A stretch of DNA of 64,000 nucleotides from an uncultured Eubacteriales bacterium (GTDB lineage Bacteria > Bacillota > Clostridia > Oscillospirales > Acutalibacteraceae), in assembly GCA_934525065.1 (NCBI GenBank), contig CAKSYX010000002.1, positions 58,395-122,394 of the forward strand. The letters are read 5' to 3'. A model generated the notes under the pieces. The model was not told the origin of the DNA. It ran no database searches and saw only the letters and a list, made by a program, of their open reading frames with translations. Below, piece after piece: positions 33,183-41,493 of this stretch (position 1 is the stretch's first letter; every line of letters begins with the position of its first letter). Made by a program: the position numbers and the translations under genes.

Positions 33183-33299
33183 GATTTTAAATAGACCTCA
33201 AGGAGGTTCAGGGCGGTTTCCCTTTCCTTCGGAGGGCAGGAAGAAAGCCTTTCAAAAAGTTCGGTTTGTTTACATTCAAGCGGAGAGGTTCGTTAAATC
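33183..33299 (-). pseudogene. Possible gene relic, start missing
   Basis: A minus-strand frame of about 38 codons reads like protein (it contains ECKQTELFERLSSCPPKERE and ends EVYLKSLM then TAA). It runs into the terminator at 33132-33169, as a true gene end would. It opens directly after a stop with no ATG, GTG or TTG in frame, so it may be the 3' remnant of a lost gene, or chance. Confidence 0.25.
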
Positions 33300-33317
33300 A
33301 CACCCCTAAATAACAGA

Positions 33318-33358
33318 CCGCCGCGGCGAACCGTAAAACGTTCGCCGCGGCGGCTTTT
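33318..33358. terminator. Long GC-rich hairpin after the MFS gene
   Basis: Perfect 14-base stem CCGCCGCGGCGAAC / GTTCGCCGCGGCGG (33318-33331, 33340-33353). TTTT follows on plus; on minus only a weak T-rich tail follows, but the position just past the MFS stop suggests it ends that gene. Confidence 0.6.
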
Positions 33359-33367
33359 GCAACAATA

Positions 33368-34522
33368 TTATGCTGCTTGATTTTGCTTCTCCTTCCCCAC
33401 GCACCGCACAAGCAACCCGGCAGAAACAGTGCACAATATCGCCGCGAACGAGAAGGTGAGCGGCAGACTGATTTTTGAAAATGCGCCGAAAATGAGGTTT
33501 GTCAAAATTCCGATGCCGTCTGTGAACATTGCGTTCACGCTCAGTGCCGTGGCGCGGTCATCCGTTTTGATGATTTTGTTCTGAAGCTCCGTTTGAAGCG
33601 GCTCAAACAGGCTGTGGCAGGCGCGTATAGCCAAAACGGCCGCCACCGAAAGGAAAGCCTTGTCCGTGAGCGCAAGGACGGCGCAGCATACTGCGGCAGG
33701 TACGCAAAAAATCAAAAACGAACGGCGTTCACCGATTGCTTTGGTAATTCGTGCCGAAAAAGCACCGATGAGGGCGAGCAGGGCCATAATTATGTATGCC
33801 GTTCCGATTGCGGCATTGCTCATTCCGGAGCGCTCATACTGAAGCTGATTCAAAAAGACCGTAACAGTCTGGTGTGTCTGAGAAAAAAGCCCGACGGCGA
33901 GCAGAAACAGAAGCAGTTTGCGGTTTTTAAAAACCGACCCGATGATCGGCACAAGTGACGCAGTGTGAGCACCGGCAGGTTGCTTTTGCTTTACCTCTGA
34001 AATAAAAAACGAGAGAATAAAGGCTGCGGCGTAGCTGAAAACGGTGAAGAGCGCAGCCGTTTTGTAATCGTCCTTGATGAACAGCGAAAAAGCGGCAGAA
34101 GAGACTATAAGGCCGAGCGTGCCCATTGAATTGAGAAACCCGAACGCGCGTTGGCTTTCTCCTTTGCTTGAGGAAAGATAAACAATGGCACTGTCTACAC
34201 CAGAAAAGCCGGTTATTGCAACGCTCAGAAGAACACGCTCAAAAAGAAAGCCGCCAAAGTTTTCCGCTTGCCAGAAAACGACCTTTGAAAGCAAATCAAT
34301 TCCGCAGCAGATTACCATTGTTCTGCGGTAGCCGATTTTGTCTGCCGCCACACCCCACGGTATTTCGAGCAGAATACAGAGTGCGAGCGAAATGCTTTCA
34401 ATCAGCGTGATTTGAAAAACAGAAACACCCTGTGCCCGGCGGTAAAGTGTTGCAATCGAAGCATAAAAAACCATGCCTTGGAAAAATTCAATGGCATACA
34501 TCAGATAAATATTTTTACGCAA
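33368..34522 (-). CDS. MFS transporter of unknown substrate
   Basis: 384 residues. Start TTG 34522 is chosen because AGGGAGG lies nine bases upstream; the longer frame from TTG 34549 contains that site. Twelve predicted membrane helices with an MFS A-type motif, WGVAADKIGYRRTMV, between helices 2 and 3. Resembles drug/metabolite exporters of the MFS rather than sugar symporters. No operon partner; its neighbour, the alkaline phosphatase, is separated by a terminator. Substrate cannot be stated. Confidence 0.75.
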   Translation of the reverse strand: MRKNIYLMYAIEFFQGMVFYASIATLYRRAQGVSVFQITLIESISLALCILLEIPWGVAADKIGYRRTMVICCGIDLLSKVVFWQAENFGGFLFERVLLSVAITGFSGVDSAIVYLSSSKGESQRAFGFLNSMGTLGLIVSSAAFSLFIKDDYKTAALFTVFSYAAAFILSFFISEVKQKQPAGAHTASLVPIIGSVFKNRKLLLFLLAVGLFSQTHQTVTVFLNQLQYERSGMSNAAIGTAYIIMALLALIGAFSARITKAIGERRSFLIFCVPAAVCCAVLALTDKAFLSVAAVLAIRACHSLFEPLQTELQNKIIKTDDRATALSVNAMFTDGIGILTNLIFGAFSKISLPLTFSFAAILCTVSAGLLVRCVGKEKQNQAA

Positions 34523-34550
34523 AAAAACAGTCCTCCCTTTTGAAAACAAC

Positions 34551-34586
34551 TATAAAAACCAAAGGCCGCTGATTTCGGCGGCCTTT
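34551..34586 (-). terminator. Terminator of the alkaline phosphatase gene
   Basis: Perfect 9-base stem AAAGGCCGC / GCGGCCTTT (34561-34569, 34578-34586); on minus it is followed by GGTTTTTA. Confidence 0.8.
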
Positions 34587-34661
34587 GAAACAGTATGTTC
34601 TTGTTGTTTTCAGGTCGGACTGTTCATTTTTTCTCCGTGTGTTTTAAACTGAGTTTTTAAT

Positions 34662-35786
34662 TCACATTGTGTATCCCTTGACTGCCGGGAACTTTTCTTT
34701 GCCGTAGCCCATTACGCGCGCGATCTGAACGCTGATCTGGCGGTTTTCAACTGTCTTTCCGTCTGTGAAGCCTGCGTCTGTTGCGGAAACATAAACCGGC
34801 ACATCGGCGGTAGTGTGATTTTTGGTGGTGTAGTAGTATTCATCGGTGCTTTCGTTATACTTGATTCCGCCTGTTTCGTGGTCGGCGGTGACAACAACAA
34901 GGGTATCGCCGTCAGCCTTGGCGTAGTCAAGCGCATACTGAACAGCCTTGTCGAACTCAACGAGGTTCATTGTTGCGCCCTGAAACATATTCTTATGAGA
35001 GAATTTGTCAATGCAGGCGCCTTCAACCATGAGGAAAAAGCCCTCTTCGTTGTCGTCAAGCAGGTCGATCGCCTTTTCGGTCATCTGCCTGATTGACGGG
35101 GTGTCCTTTTTGCCGGTGCAGTTTTTCATCTCTTCAAAATCAAACTGTGCAAAGGAGCGGCTGCCGCTTTCGAGCGCTTCAAGCTCGGTTGCGGTTTGAA
35201 CGAAGGTGAAGCCGTTCTGTTCGCATTTCTCTTTGGTGATGCTTTTCGATTCGCAGCCCCAAAGCAGGTCAACATCGCATTTAAGCTGCTGTGCGCTGAT
35301 TGTTTTTTCCATCTGCCTTGCCTGTGCGTGGGCGGTGAAGGAGGACGGTGTTGCGCCGGAGGTCTTGTCGGTCGTAACAACGCCTGCGCTCTTTCCGTTC
35401 GCCTTTGCAAGCTCGGCGAGAGTTACAGGAACGTTCTGGCCGGTGAGGCTCACAACGTGGTACGGGAACAGGGCAACGGAGTTTGCCCAGATTCGTACAC
35501 CGCAGGAAAGCGCACTGCCGCCGGCCGCGGAGTCGGTGTAGTCAAGAATAAAGGAACGGGTGTCTGAACGGCCTTCAACCGGCATTGTGTCAAGCGCAAG
35601 GTCAACGCCGCGCATAGCCTTTGTTGCCTTAACGGTGTTGACGCCCATTCCGTCGCCGATCATGAGAATAACGTTTTTGTACTCCCGGTAATCATCGCTG
35701 ACGTTGCTGCCGAGCCCGATGAGACAATAAAGGCTCAAAAACATCGCAAGCGAAAAGGTAATGACTTTTTTTAGGACTGCTTTCAT
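34662..35786 (-). CDS. Exported alkaline phosphatase, PhoA type
   Basis: 374 residues, somewhat shorter than typical 430-500. N-terminal signal peptide or anchor (about 6-27). Alkaline phosphatase superfamily motifs: MIGDGMG (metal-binding Asp45), DYTDSAAGGSAL with the nucleophile Ser86, and TADHETGG with metal-binding Asp and His. Releases phosphate from phosphomonoesters outside the membrane. AGGAG precedes ATG 35786. Monocistronic with its own promoter and terminator. No pho box noted. The Na/Pi-type transporter at 1.8-2.9 kb might take up the phosphate released, but they are not linked in an operon. Confidence 0.9.
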   Translation of the reverse strand: MKAVLKKVITFSLAMFLSLYCLIGLGSNVSDDYREYKNVILMIGDGMGVNTVKATKAMRGVDLALDTMPVEGRSDTRSFILDYTDSAAGGSALSCGVRIWANSVALFPYHVVSLTGQNVPVTLAELAKANGKSAGVVTTDKTSGATPSSFTAHAQARQMEKTISAQQLKCDVDLLWGCESKSITKEKCEQNGFTFVQTATELEALESGSRSFAQFDFEEMKNCTGKKDTPSIRQMTEKAIDLLDDNEEGFFLMVEGACIDKFSHKNMFQGATMNLVEFDKAVQYALDYAKADGDTLVVVTADHETGGIKYNESTDEYYYTTKNHTTADVPVYVSATDAGFTDGKTVENRQISVQIARVMGYGKEKFPAVKGYTM

Positions 35787-35822
35787 TTGTGTTTTCTCCT
35801 TTGCATATAATTTTGCAAGCTA

Positions 35823-35851
35823 AGTATACATTATATCCTTTCAATTTGCAA
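35823..35851 (-). promoter_or_regulatory. Promoter of the alkaline phosphatase gene
   Basis: Minus strand: -35 TTGCAA (35846-35851), 17-base spacer, -10 TATACT (35823-35828). Confidence 0.75.
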
Positions 35852-35863
35852 GAGCGCGCTGTC

Positions 35864-35892
35864 TTGTCTTTTTTGTAAGGATATGATAAAAT
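35864..35892 (+). promoter_or_regulatory. Promoter of rimI-tsaD
   Basis: -35 TTGTCT (35864-35869), 17-base spacer, -10 TAAAAT (35887-35892). Back to back with the phosphatase promoter. Confidence 0.7.
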
Positions 35893-35925
35893 GTGATGTG
35901 TATATATATTTGGAGGCGAAAGCGG

Positions 35926-36387
35926 TTGCCTGACTTTGATTTTAAAATCTGCATAATGAAAAAGGCCGATGTGCCGGCTGTTGCGGAGCTTGAAAGGGAA
36001 TGCTTTTCCTCCCCGTGGAGCGAAAAGGCTTTGCTTGACGCGCTTGAAAGCGAAGTCTCGCTTTTCCTTGCCGCAAAGAGCAGAGCGGACATCGTCGGCT
36101 ACATTGGCATTTCGGTGATTCTTGACGAAGCTTATGTTTCAAATATTGCCGTAACAAAGACTGCGCGCCGAAGGGGAGTGGGAAAGGCTCTGCTCGGCGA
36201 AGCGGAAAGGCTTTGCCGCGAGAGGGGCTGTTCCTTCCTTTCACTTGAGGTCAGAGAGAGCAACCTTTCCGCAGTCTCACTCTATGAAAGCTGTGGCTTT
36301 TCCGTTTGCGGAAGGCGCAAAAATTTTTACACTCATCCGCGCGAGGATGCGCTGATAATGACAAAATTCAACGCCGCAAAAAACTGA
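35926..36387 (+). CDS. rimI: GNAT acetyltransferase, RimI type
   Basis: 153 residues from TTG 35926, chosen because GGAGG sits nine bases upstream; an ATG at 35893 lies at the promoter. GNAT fold: acetyl-CoA motif RRRGVGKALLGEAERLC (R-x-x-G-x-G/A), preceded by ISVILDEAYVSNIAV and followed by LEVRESNLSAVSLYESCGF, the RimI-type C-terminal signature ending in a RRKNFYTHPREDALIM segment. Acetylates protein N-termini (ribosomal protein bS18 in the family's namesake). Adjacent to tsaD, a very common pairing in Bacillota. Thirty bases separate them. Confidence 0.88.
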   Translation: MPDFDFKICIMKKADVPAVAELERECFSSPWSEKALLDALESEVSLFLAAKSRADIVGYIGISVILDEAYVSNIAVTKTARRRGVGKALLGEAERLCRERGCSFLSLEVRESNLSAVSLYESCGFSVCGRRKNFYTHPREDALIMTKFNAAKN

Positions 36388-36416
36388 AAGCGGCAAAAAT
36401 ATAAGGACTGATAAAC

Positions 36417-37442
36417 ATGAAAATTCTTGCAATTGAATCCTCCTGCGATGAAACCGCAGCTGCCGTTGTTGAAGACGGAAGGCGAGTGCTTTCCTCGGTT
36501 ATCGCTTCGCAGGTTGAAGAGCACAAAATTTACGGAGGTGTTGTTCCGGAAATCGCTTCGCGCCGCCATGCGGAGGCAATTTCCGGCGTGGTTCACAAAG
36601 CACTTTCCGATGCAGAGCTGACGCTCAGTGATATAGACGCAATCGGCGTGACCTACGCGCCCGGCCTTATCGGTGCACTGCTTGTTGGCGTAAACTATGC
36701 AAAAAGCCTTGCCTATTCGGCCGGCCTTCCGCTTGTTGCAGTTCATCACCTGCGTTCACACATCGCGGCAAATTATATCACCTATCCCGAGCTTGAACCG
36801 CCGTTTTTCTGCCTTGTAATCAGCGGCGGAAACACTCAAATGATAATCGTTCATGATTACACGGATTTTGAAATAGTCGGAAAAACGCGCGACGACGCCG
36901 CAGGCGAAGCGCTTGACAAGGCGGCGCGTTCAATGGGTCTTTCTTACCCCGGCGGACTGAACCTTGACCGCGTTTCAAAGGACGGCAACGACAAAGCCTA
37001 TACTTTTCCGCGGCCGCGCGTTCACGATAATGAGCTTGATTTCAGCTTTTCCGGCCTTAAAACGGCGGTGATAAACACGATTCACAACGCGAAGCAAAAG
37101 GGAGAAGAAATTTCCGTTCCCGACCTCGGAGCGTCATTCCAAAGGGCGGTCGTCTCCTTCCTTTGCGACAACACGGAAAAGGCGATGCGCCTGCACGGCA
37201 TGAAGCGCGTTGCGGTTGCCGGCGGTGTTTCGGCGAACAGCGTGCTTCGCCGCGAGATTAAAAAGCTTTGCGAAAAAAACGGCTGGGAGCTGTTTTTGCC
37301 CGAGCTTTCCCTTTGCGGAGACAACGCCGCAATGGTCGGCTCTCAGGCGTACTATGAATTTTTGAACGGCAACCGCGCGCCGCTCTCGCTCAATGCATAC
37401 GCAACGATGCCCATTGAAAAGAGCGCGCCGGAGCTTGAATAA
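36417..37442 (+). CDS. tsaD: tRNA N6-threonylcarbamoyladenosine transferase subunit TsaD
   Basis: 341 residues, normal size. Kae1/TsaD family: LAIESSCDETAAAVV at the start, EIASRRHAEAI, HHLRSHIAANY with the two metal-binding His, SGGNTQMI (nucleotide loop), and AVAGGVSANSVLR, CGDNAAMVG near the C-terminus. Makes the t6A37 modification on tRNAs reading ANN codons, with TsaB, TsaE and TsaC encoded elsewhere. Cytoplasmic and essential in most bacteria. Second in the rimI-tsaD operon; the Fn3 protein gene follows after 18 bases and may be on the same transcript. Confidence 0.95.
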   Translation: MKILAIESSCDETAAAVVEDGRRVLSSVIASQVEEHKIYGGVVPEIASRRHAEAISGVVHKALSDAELTLSDIDAIGVTYAPGLIGALLVGVNYAKSLAYSAGLPLVAVHHLRSHIAANYITYPELEPPFFCLVISGGNTQMIIVHDYTDFEIVGKTRDDAAGEALDKAARSMGLSYPGGLNLDRVSKDGNDKAYTFPRPRVHDNELDFSFSGLKTAVINTIHNAKQKGEEISVPDLGASFQRAVVSFLCDNTEKAMRLHGMKRVAVAGGVSANSVLRREIKKLCEKNGWELFLPELSLCGDNAAMVGSQAYYEFLNGNRAPLSLNAYATMPIEKSAPELE

Positions 37443-37460
37443 AAAAGGAGCTGAAGAATT

Positions 37461-38684
37461 TTGAAGGAAAAAAGAGTTTTCAAAAGATTTGCACTGCTTT
37501 TGGTGCTGCTTCCGGCGTTTTGCGCTTTGTTCTCCTTTGCCGGAGCTGCCGCAAAAATTACCGCGCCGCAGGTGACAAGCCTGACTGTTGCGGAAAAAAC
37601 GCCCTCCTCTGTTACGATTGAATGGAAAACAAAGGGAAAGGTCACAGGATACCGAATTTATTCCTACAATACCAAAACCAAAAAGTATACCCGTCTGCGC
37701 ACTCAGAAGAGCGCGAGCTATACCTGCAAAAAGCTGACCCCGGGCGAAAGCTACGTCCTCGCCGTAAGGCCGTATTACGAAAAGAGCGGAAAGTCATATA
37801 AGGGCGGCTACTTCAAAAAAACCGTCTATACGACCCTTGATGCCGTGACGGGCATCAAGCAGAGAACGACCGAGGCGAACCGCCATAAGCTCAGCTGGAA
37901 CAAGGTCAAGGGCGCGGACGGCTATGAGATACGCTTTTATGACGAAAATGCGGCCAAGTATGTGACCGTCGGAACGGTGAAAAACAGCGTCTGCACCCTC
38001 AGCCGCCTCAAAAGTGCAAGTGTGTATAAATATAAGATTCGCGCTGTCAGCACTGCGTTAAACGGAAAGAAGATTTATTCAAAGTTTTCTCCTGCCTTTA
38101 CCGCCGTCACGGGTGCACCTGACGTTACGGGCTTCAAGCAGACCGAAACGGGCGAGAGCGGCTATAAGCTGACATGGGACGCCGCCGAAAACGCGCAGGG
38201 CTATTATCTCTATTGCTACAGCGAGGAGACAGGCGACTATGAACGCCTTGCAATTCTCAACCGCACCTCATATAAAATTACTGGTAAGCAGAGCGCACAG
38301 CGTGACACCTATAAGATTCAGTCATATGCAGCCGTGAACGGAAAAAGAGTTTTCGGAAAAGCCGTTTTACTTGAAGTTGCCGCAAAGCCAAAAAAGACTG
38401 AGCTTCAGCTTGATTACGAAATTCTTTATAACGGAAAGGCAAAGCTTTCCTGGGATGAGGTTGAAAACGCCGACGGCTATTTTATCTATGTTTCGTCAAA
38501 GCCGAACAGCGGCTTTTCGCTCAAAAAAGAGATTTCAAGGTCAGATTTAACATCTGCCACCATGACAGGGCTTGGAAAAAGCAAAACGCTTTATTTCAAA
38601 ATCAGAGCCTATGTTGAGGTCGGCGACAGCTACATTATGTCAGACTATTCAAGCACCGTCAGTGCGCTGAATTTTTCGCTGTGA
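37461..38684 (+). CDS. Secreted fibronectin type III repeat protein
   Basis: 407 residues. Start TTG 37461 follows AAAAAAGGAG by ten bases. Signal peptide (about 1-30, GAAA). Four Fn3-like domains follow (about 35-125, 128-218, 220-305, 310-405), each with a W(K/D) strand and a GYxIYxY-type strand: TGYRIYSYNTKTKKY, DGYEIRFYDENAAKY, QGYYLYCYSEETGDY and DGYFIYVSSKP. No enzyme domain or wall anchor. This Fn3 style is common in secreted and surface proteins of gut Clostridia, where it spaces or binds glycans. Its position directly after tsaD is probably incidental. Confidence 0.82.
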   Translation: MKEKRVFKRFALLLVLLPAFCALFSFAGAAAKITAPQVTSLTVAEKTPSSVTIEWKTKGKVTGYRIYSYNTKTKKYTRLRTQKSASYTCKKLTPGESYVLAVRPYYEKSGKSYKGGYFKKTVYTTLDAVTGIKQRTTEANRHKLSWNKVKGADGYEIRFYDENAAKYVTVGTVKNSVCTLSRLKSASVYKYKIRAVSTALNGKKIYSKFSPAFTAVTGAPDVTGFKQTETGESGYKLTWDAAENAQGYYLYCYSEETGDYERLAILNRTSYKITGKQSAQRDTYKIQSYAAVNGKRVFGKAVLLEVAAKPKKTELQLDYEILYNGKAKLSWDEVENADGYFIYVSSKPNSGFSLKKEISRSDLTSATMTGLGKSKTLYFKIRAYVEVGDSYIMSDYSSTVSALNFSL

Positions 38685-38854
38685 CAGTTTGAACGCCAAA
38701 AACGGGTCTGCTCATGGACATGAGCCGCTTTGGAAAGCCTTCAAGCGAAGAACGTAATTGTAAAATATAAGACTAACTGCGAAAAATTGCAGCGTCGGCT
38801 GTTTCTGTTAATGAAGCCTTAGGGCGGAATGATTTTAAAGCAGGGGAGTATATT

Positions 38855-39736
38855 ATGAAAAAAATCCAAACCCGCGTTTCATCTTCGACGGCAATAAAGG
38901 CGATCATATTGGCGGCCGCCATTCTGGAGCTTGCCATGATAGCGGTTTACACGGTAACGCCTACCGTCAGGCTATACAGAAGCAACATATTGCACGATGA
39001 ATATGCCGGTTACGTATCTTTTGAAAGCCCGGTTGACTACGGCACACTCTTTTTTGAGCCTGATTCTTTGACCGATGAGTTTTATACCCTCGGCTTTACA
39101 AGCCAAAAGAGTGCACGCGAAAGCGAGGGCAAGTCCTTGGCAACGACACTCAGAACCTTTGACGAAGAGACGGTCGTTCGCTTCAACGAGACAATGAAAA
39201 AATGCACCTTCAAATCTGTTGATAAGGCGCACGCTACGTTTTTGATGCTGTTTGTTTCAAAGTATACAAACCTTGCGTATACCGAGCAGACAAGGCCGTA
39301 TATTATGCCGGAGATGTCGGAGTTCACCGACTATGAGGGATGGTTTGAACCTAAGGTTCTTGACTATGTTTCAAACAGAAAATTCGGCGTTTACGCCGCG
39401 AACGTCAGCCGCATTTTCGGCAGAACATATCTTTTTGCGCTCTTTGACACGGACACGGAAACTCAGACGCTTGAAAGCGGAAAGGAGTATACCGTTTTGA
39501 GCGGTGAAAACATGAAGTGGGGTGTTTTTGAAATCGCTCCGGATGAGGCAGGTCAGGAATTGGCTCTTGGACGCAGTGATTACCGCTTTTACAGCAGCAA
39601 AGGCAGCTTGAGGGTCATTGACTATTTTAATCCCGCTGACCTGAAAATGGTTTACGCATGGCTCGGTATTTTTGTTGTTACTGTTTTGGTTTCAATTATC
39701 CTGAAAAGGAAGGGCTCGCAGAAAAGCTCAACATAA
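38855..39736 (+). CDS. Membrane protein of unknown function, two helices
   Basis: 293 residues. One membrane helix near the N-terminus (about 13-36) and one near the C-terminus (about 262-282), with an outer domain of about 220 residues between, then a short Lys-rich cytoplasmic tail. No family recognised and no catalytic motif seen. AGGGGAGTATATT precedes ATG. The upstream gap (38685-38854) contains a GCTCATG/CATGAGC palindrome (38710-38725) but no clear promoter. A second small membrane protein follows after 27 bases; the two probably work together. Confidence 0.7.
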   Translation: MKKIQTRVSSSTAIKAIILAAAILELAMIAVYTVTPTVRLYRSNILHDEYAGYVSFESPVDYGTLFFEPDSLTDEFYTLGFTSQKSARESEGKSLATTLRTFDEETVVRFNETMKKCTFKSVDKAHATFLMLFVSKYTNLAYTEQTRPYIMPEMSEFTDYEGWFEPKVLDYVSNRKFGVYAANVSRIFGRTYLFALFDTDTETQTLESGKEYTVLSGENMKWGVFEIAPDEAGQELALGRSDYRFYSSKGSLRVIDYFNPADLKMVYAWLGIFVVTVLVSIILKRKGSQKSST

Positions 39737-39763
39737 AAACACTTGATGGAAAGGTTGTTAAAA

Positions 39764-40282
39764 ATGGAAGGTAAAAAGAAAAAATCAAACGCAGTCAAAA
39801 CCCTGATAGGAGTAATTCTCCTTATAGGTGTTGTAATATTTTGGGCGGTTGAAGGGAATAAAGCACCAAACCTCATTGATGAGCTGCACAGTCCCGGACA
39901 CCCGGAACATGATATTGCAGAGCTGCTTGTTTCAGAGGAGTATGACGACAAGATTTACTTTTGCACCGGAACAACAGTTTCCGATGAGATTTTTGTCGGA
40001 TATATTCAGGTGAAGAAGGGCGTTCTGACGAACCCCAAAGAGTTAACGTATTTCCCGTCTGATCCGCTGCCGGAAAAAGAATACCAAATTATGAAAAAAA
40101 CTCCCGAAGAGGGCGCATTTGTTTTTGGATTTGTTGAGGACGAAGAAATCAATCAGGTCACTGTCAACGATAAGACCCTTGATGTCCGGCACTTTAAATG
40201 CCCTGACGGGAAAACCTTCGGAATCTGGTTCATGAAAACCGATTATGACTTTTCGGTTCAAAAGGTCGCACGATTGAAGTAA
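39764..40282 (+). CDS. Small membrane-anchored protein of unknown function
   Basis: 172 residues from ATG 39764 (GGAAAGGTTG upstream; the frame extends to 39743). A Lys-rich start (KKKKSNAVK) and one membrane helix (about 13-32) are followed by a soluble, acidic outer domain. No family recognised. Likely cotranscribed with the two-helix protein before it, and ends at a bidirectional terminator shared with serA. Confidence 0.7.
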   Translation: MEGKKKKSNAVKTLIGVILLIGVVIFWAVEGNKAPNLIDELHSPGHPEHDIAELLVSEEYDDKIYFCTGTTVSDEIFVGYIQVKKGVLTNPKELTYFPSDPLPEKEYQIMKKTPEEGAFVFGFVEDEEINQVTVNDKTLDVRHFKCPDGKTFGIWFMKTDYDFSVQKVARLK

Positions 40283-40288
40283 AATAAA

Positions 40289-40324
40289 AAAATGACAGGC
40301 CGCCGAATGACAGCCTGTCATTTT
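40289..40324. terminator. Bidirectional terminator between convergent genes
   Basis: Perfect 12-base stem AAAATGACAGGC / GCCTGTCATTTT (40289-40300, 40313-40324). Confidence 0.85.
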
Positions 40325-40332
40325 ATTGGAAT

Positions 40333-41493
40333 TTAGATCACTCTGACTTTAATCACGCCTTCAATGCCGCCGAGGAGGGAGGCAAAGTCTGCGCTGTTTG
40401 AGTCAACGTCCGCAACGGTATATGCAAGGTCTTTTCTGCTCTTGCTCAAAAGGGCGGCAACAGAAACTCCTGCGCCGGAAAGAGCCGCAGAGATGTTCGC
40501 AAGCGAATCCGGGAGGTTTTTGTGAATTACGCATACGCGGCAGTCTGTGCTCCTTGCGGCCGAAAGGTCGGGAAGATTGACCGAGTGCGTGATGTTGCCG
40601 TTTTCAAGGTAGTCCGAAATCTCGTCGGCCGCCATGACGGCGCAGTTTTCCTCAGACTCCGGAGTGGAGGCGCCAAGGTGCGGAATTGCAACAATTCCTT
40701 CCTTGCCGATGAGCTTTCCTGACGGGAAGTCGGTGACGTAGCACGCAACCTTGCCGCCTTCAATTGCTTCAAGAAGGTCGTCGTCGTTCACAAGGCCGCC
40801 TCTTGAAAAGTTCATGATGCGAACGCCGTCTTTCATCGAAGAGAGCACTTCTTTGTTTATCATGTTCTTTGTTGAATCAAGAAGGGGAACGTGAACGGTG
40901 ATGTAATCGCAGGAAGCAAAGATATCCTTGAGATTATCGGTGAACTTTACCGAAGGGGAAAGGCTCAGAGCGGCTTTGACGGAAAGGAACGGGTCATAGC
41001 CGGTAACTTCCATGCCGAGCGCGGCTGCGGAGTTTGCAACCAGTGCGCCGATCGCACCGAGACCGATTACGCCGAGCTTTTTGCCGAGAATTTCCGGGCC
41101 TGCAAACTTGCTTTTGCCCTTTTCAATGAGCTTTGAAAGCTCCGGCTCGTCCTTAACGGTCTTTACCCATTCAATTGCGTCAATGACCTTTCTTGAAGAA
41201 AGGAGCAGACCTGTGAGAACAAGCTCTTTAACGGCGTTTGCGTTTGCGCCGGGTGTGTTGAAAACAACAACGCCCTTTTCGCCGCAGGAATCAACGGGAA
41301 TGTTGTTGACGCCGGCTCCGGCTCTTGCAATCGCCTGAACCGAGTCGGGAAGCTCCATGTCGTGCATACTCGCCGAGCGAACAAGAACCGCCTCGGGGTT
41401 CTTTACGTCGTCGCCGCAGACATAGCCGCGGCCTTCAAGACGGGAAAGGCCGACAGGAGAAATCTTGTTCAGAGTAAGGACCTCACGGCTCAT
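40333..41493 (-). CDS. serA: D-3-phosphoglycerate dehydrogenase
   Basis: 386 residues, the short form. D-2-hydroxyacid dehydrogenase fold: VIGLGAIGALVANSAAALGM (NAD Rossmann loop), MNFSRGGLVNDDDLLEA (active Arg region) and IPHLGASTPESEENCA with catalytic His. A C-terminal ACT domain (about 315-386) is expected to bind serine. Oxidises 3-phosphoglycerate, first step of serine synthesis. ATG 41493 overlaps the serC stop by four bases with GAGGAGG inside serC, so the genes are coupled. No intervening ASB domain. Confidence 0.93.
   Translation of the reverse strand: MSREVLTLNKISPVGLSRLEGRGYVCGDDVKNPEAVLVRSASMHDMELPDSVQAIARAGAGVNNIPVDSCGEKGVVVFNTPGANANAVKELVLTGLLLSSRKVIDAIEWVKTVKDEPELSKLIEKGKSKFAGPEILGKKLGVIGLGAIGALVANSAAALGMEVTGYDPFLSVKAALSLSPSVKFTDNLKDIFASCDYITVHVPLLDSTKNMINKEVLSSMKDGVRIMNFSRGGLVNDDDLLEAIEGGKVACYVTDFPSGKLIGKEGIVAIPHLGASTPESEENCAVMAADEISDYLENGNITHSVNLPDLSAARSTDCRVCVIHKNLPDSLANISAALSGAGVSVAALLSKSRKDLAYTVADVDSNSADFASLLGGIEGVIKVRVI

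Larger units (their letters stand above)
33009..33367. other. Intergenic stretch, about 360 bases
   Basis: Holds two hairpins (33132-33169 and 33318-33358) and, between them on the minus strand, an open frame without a start codon (listed as a possible gene relic). Nothing else recognised in it. Confidence 0.5.

Noticed and set aside
34662..35786. Possible pho regulon linking the alkaline phosphatase and the Na/Pi protein
   Set aside because: No pho-box-like tandem repeats found at either promoter, and the genes are 32 kb apart.
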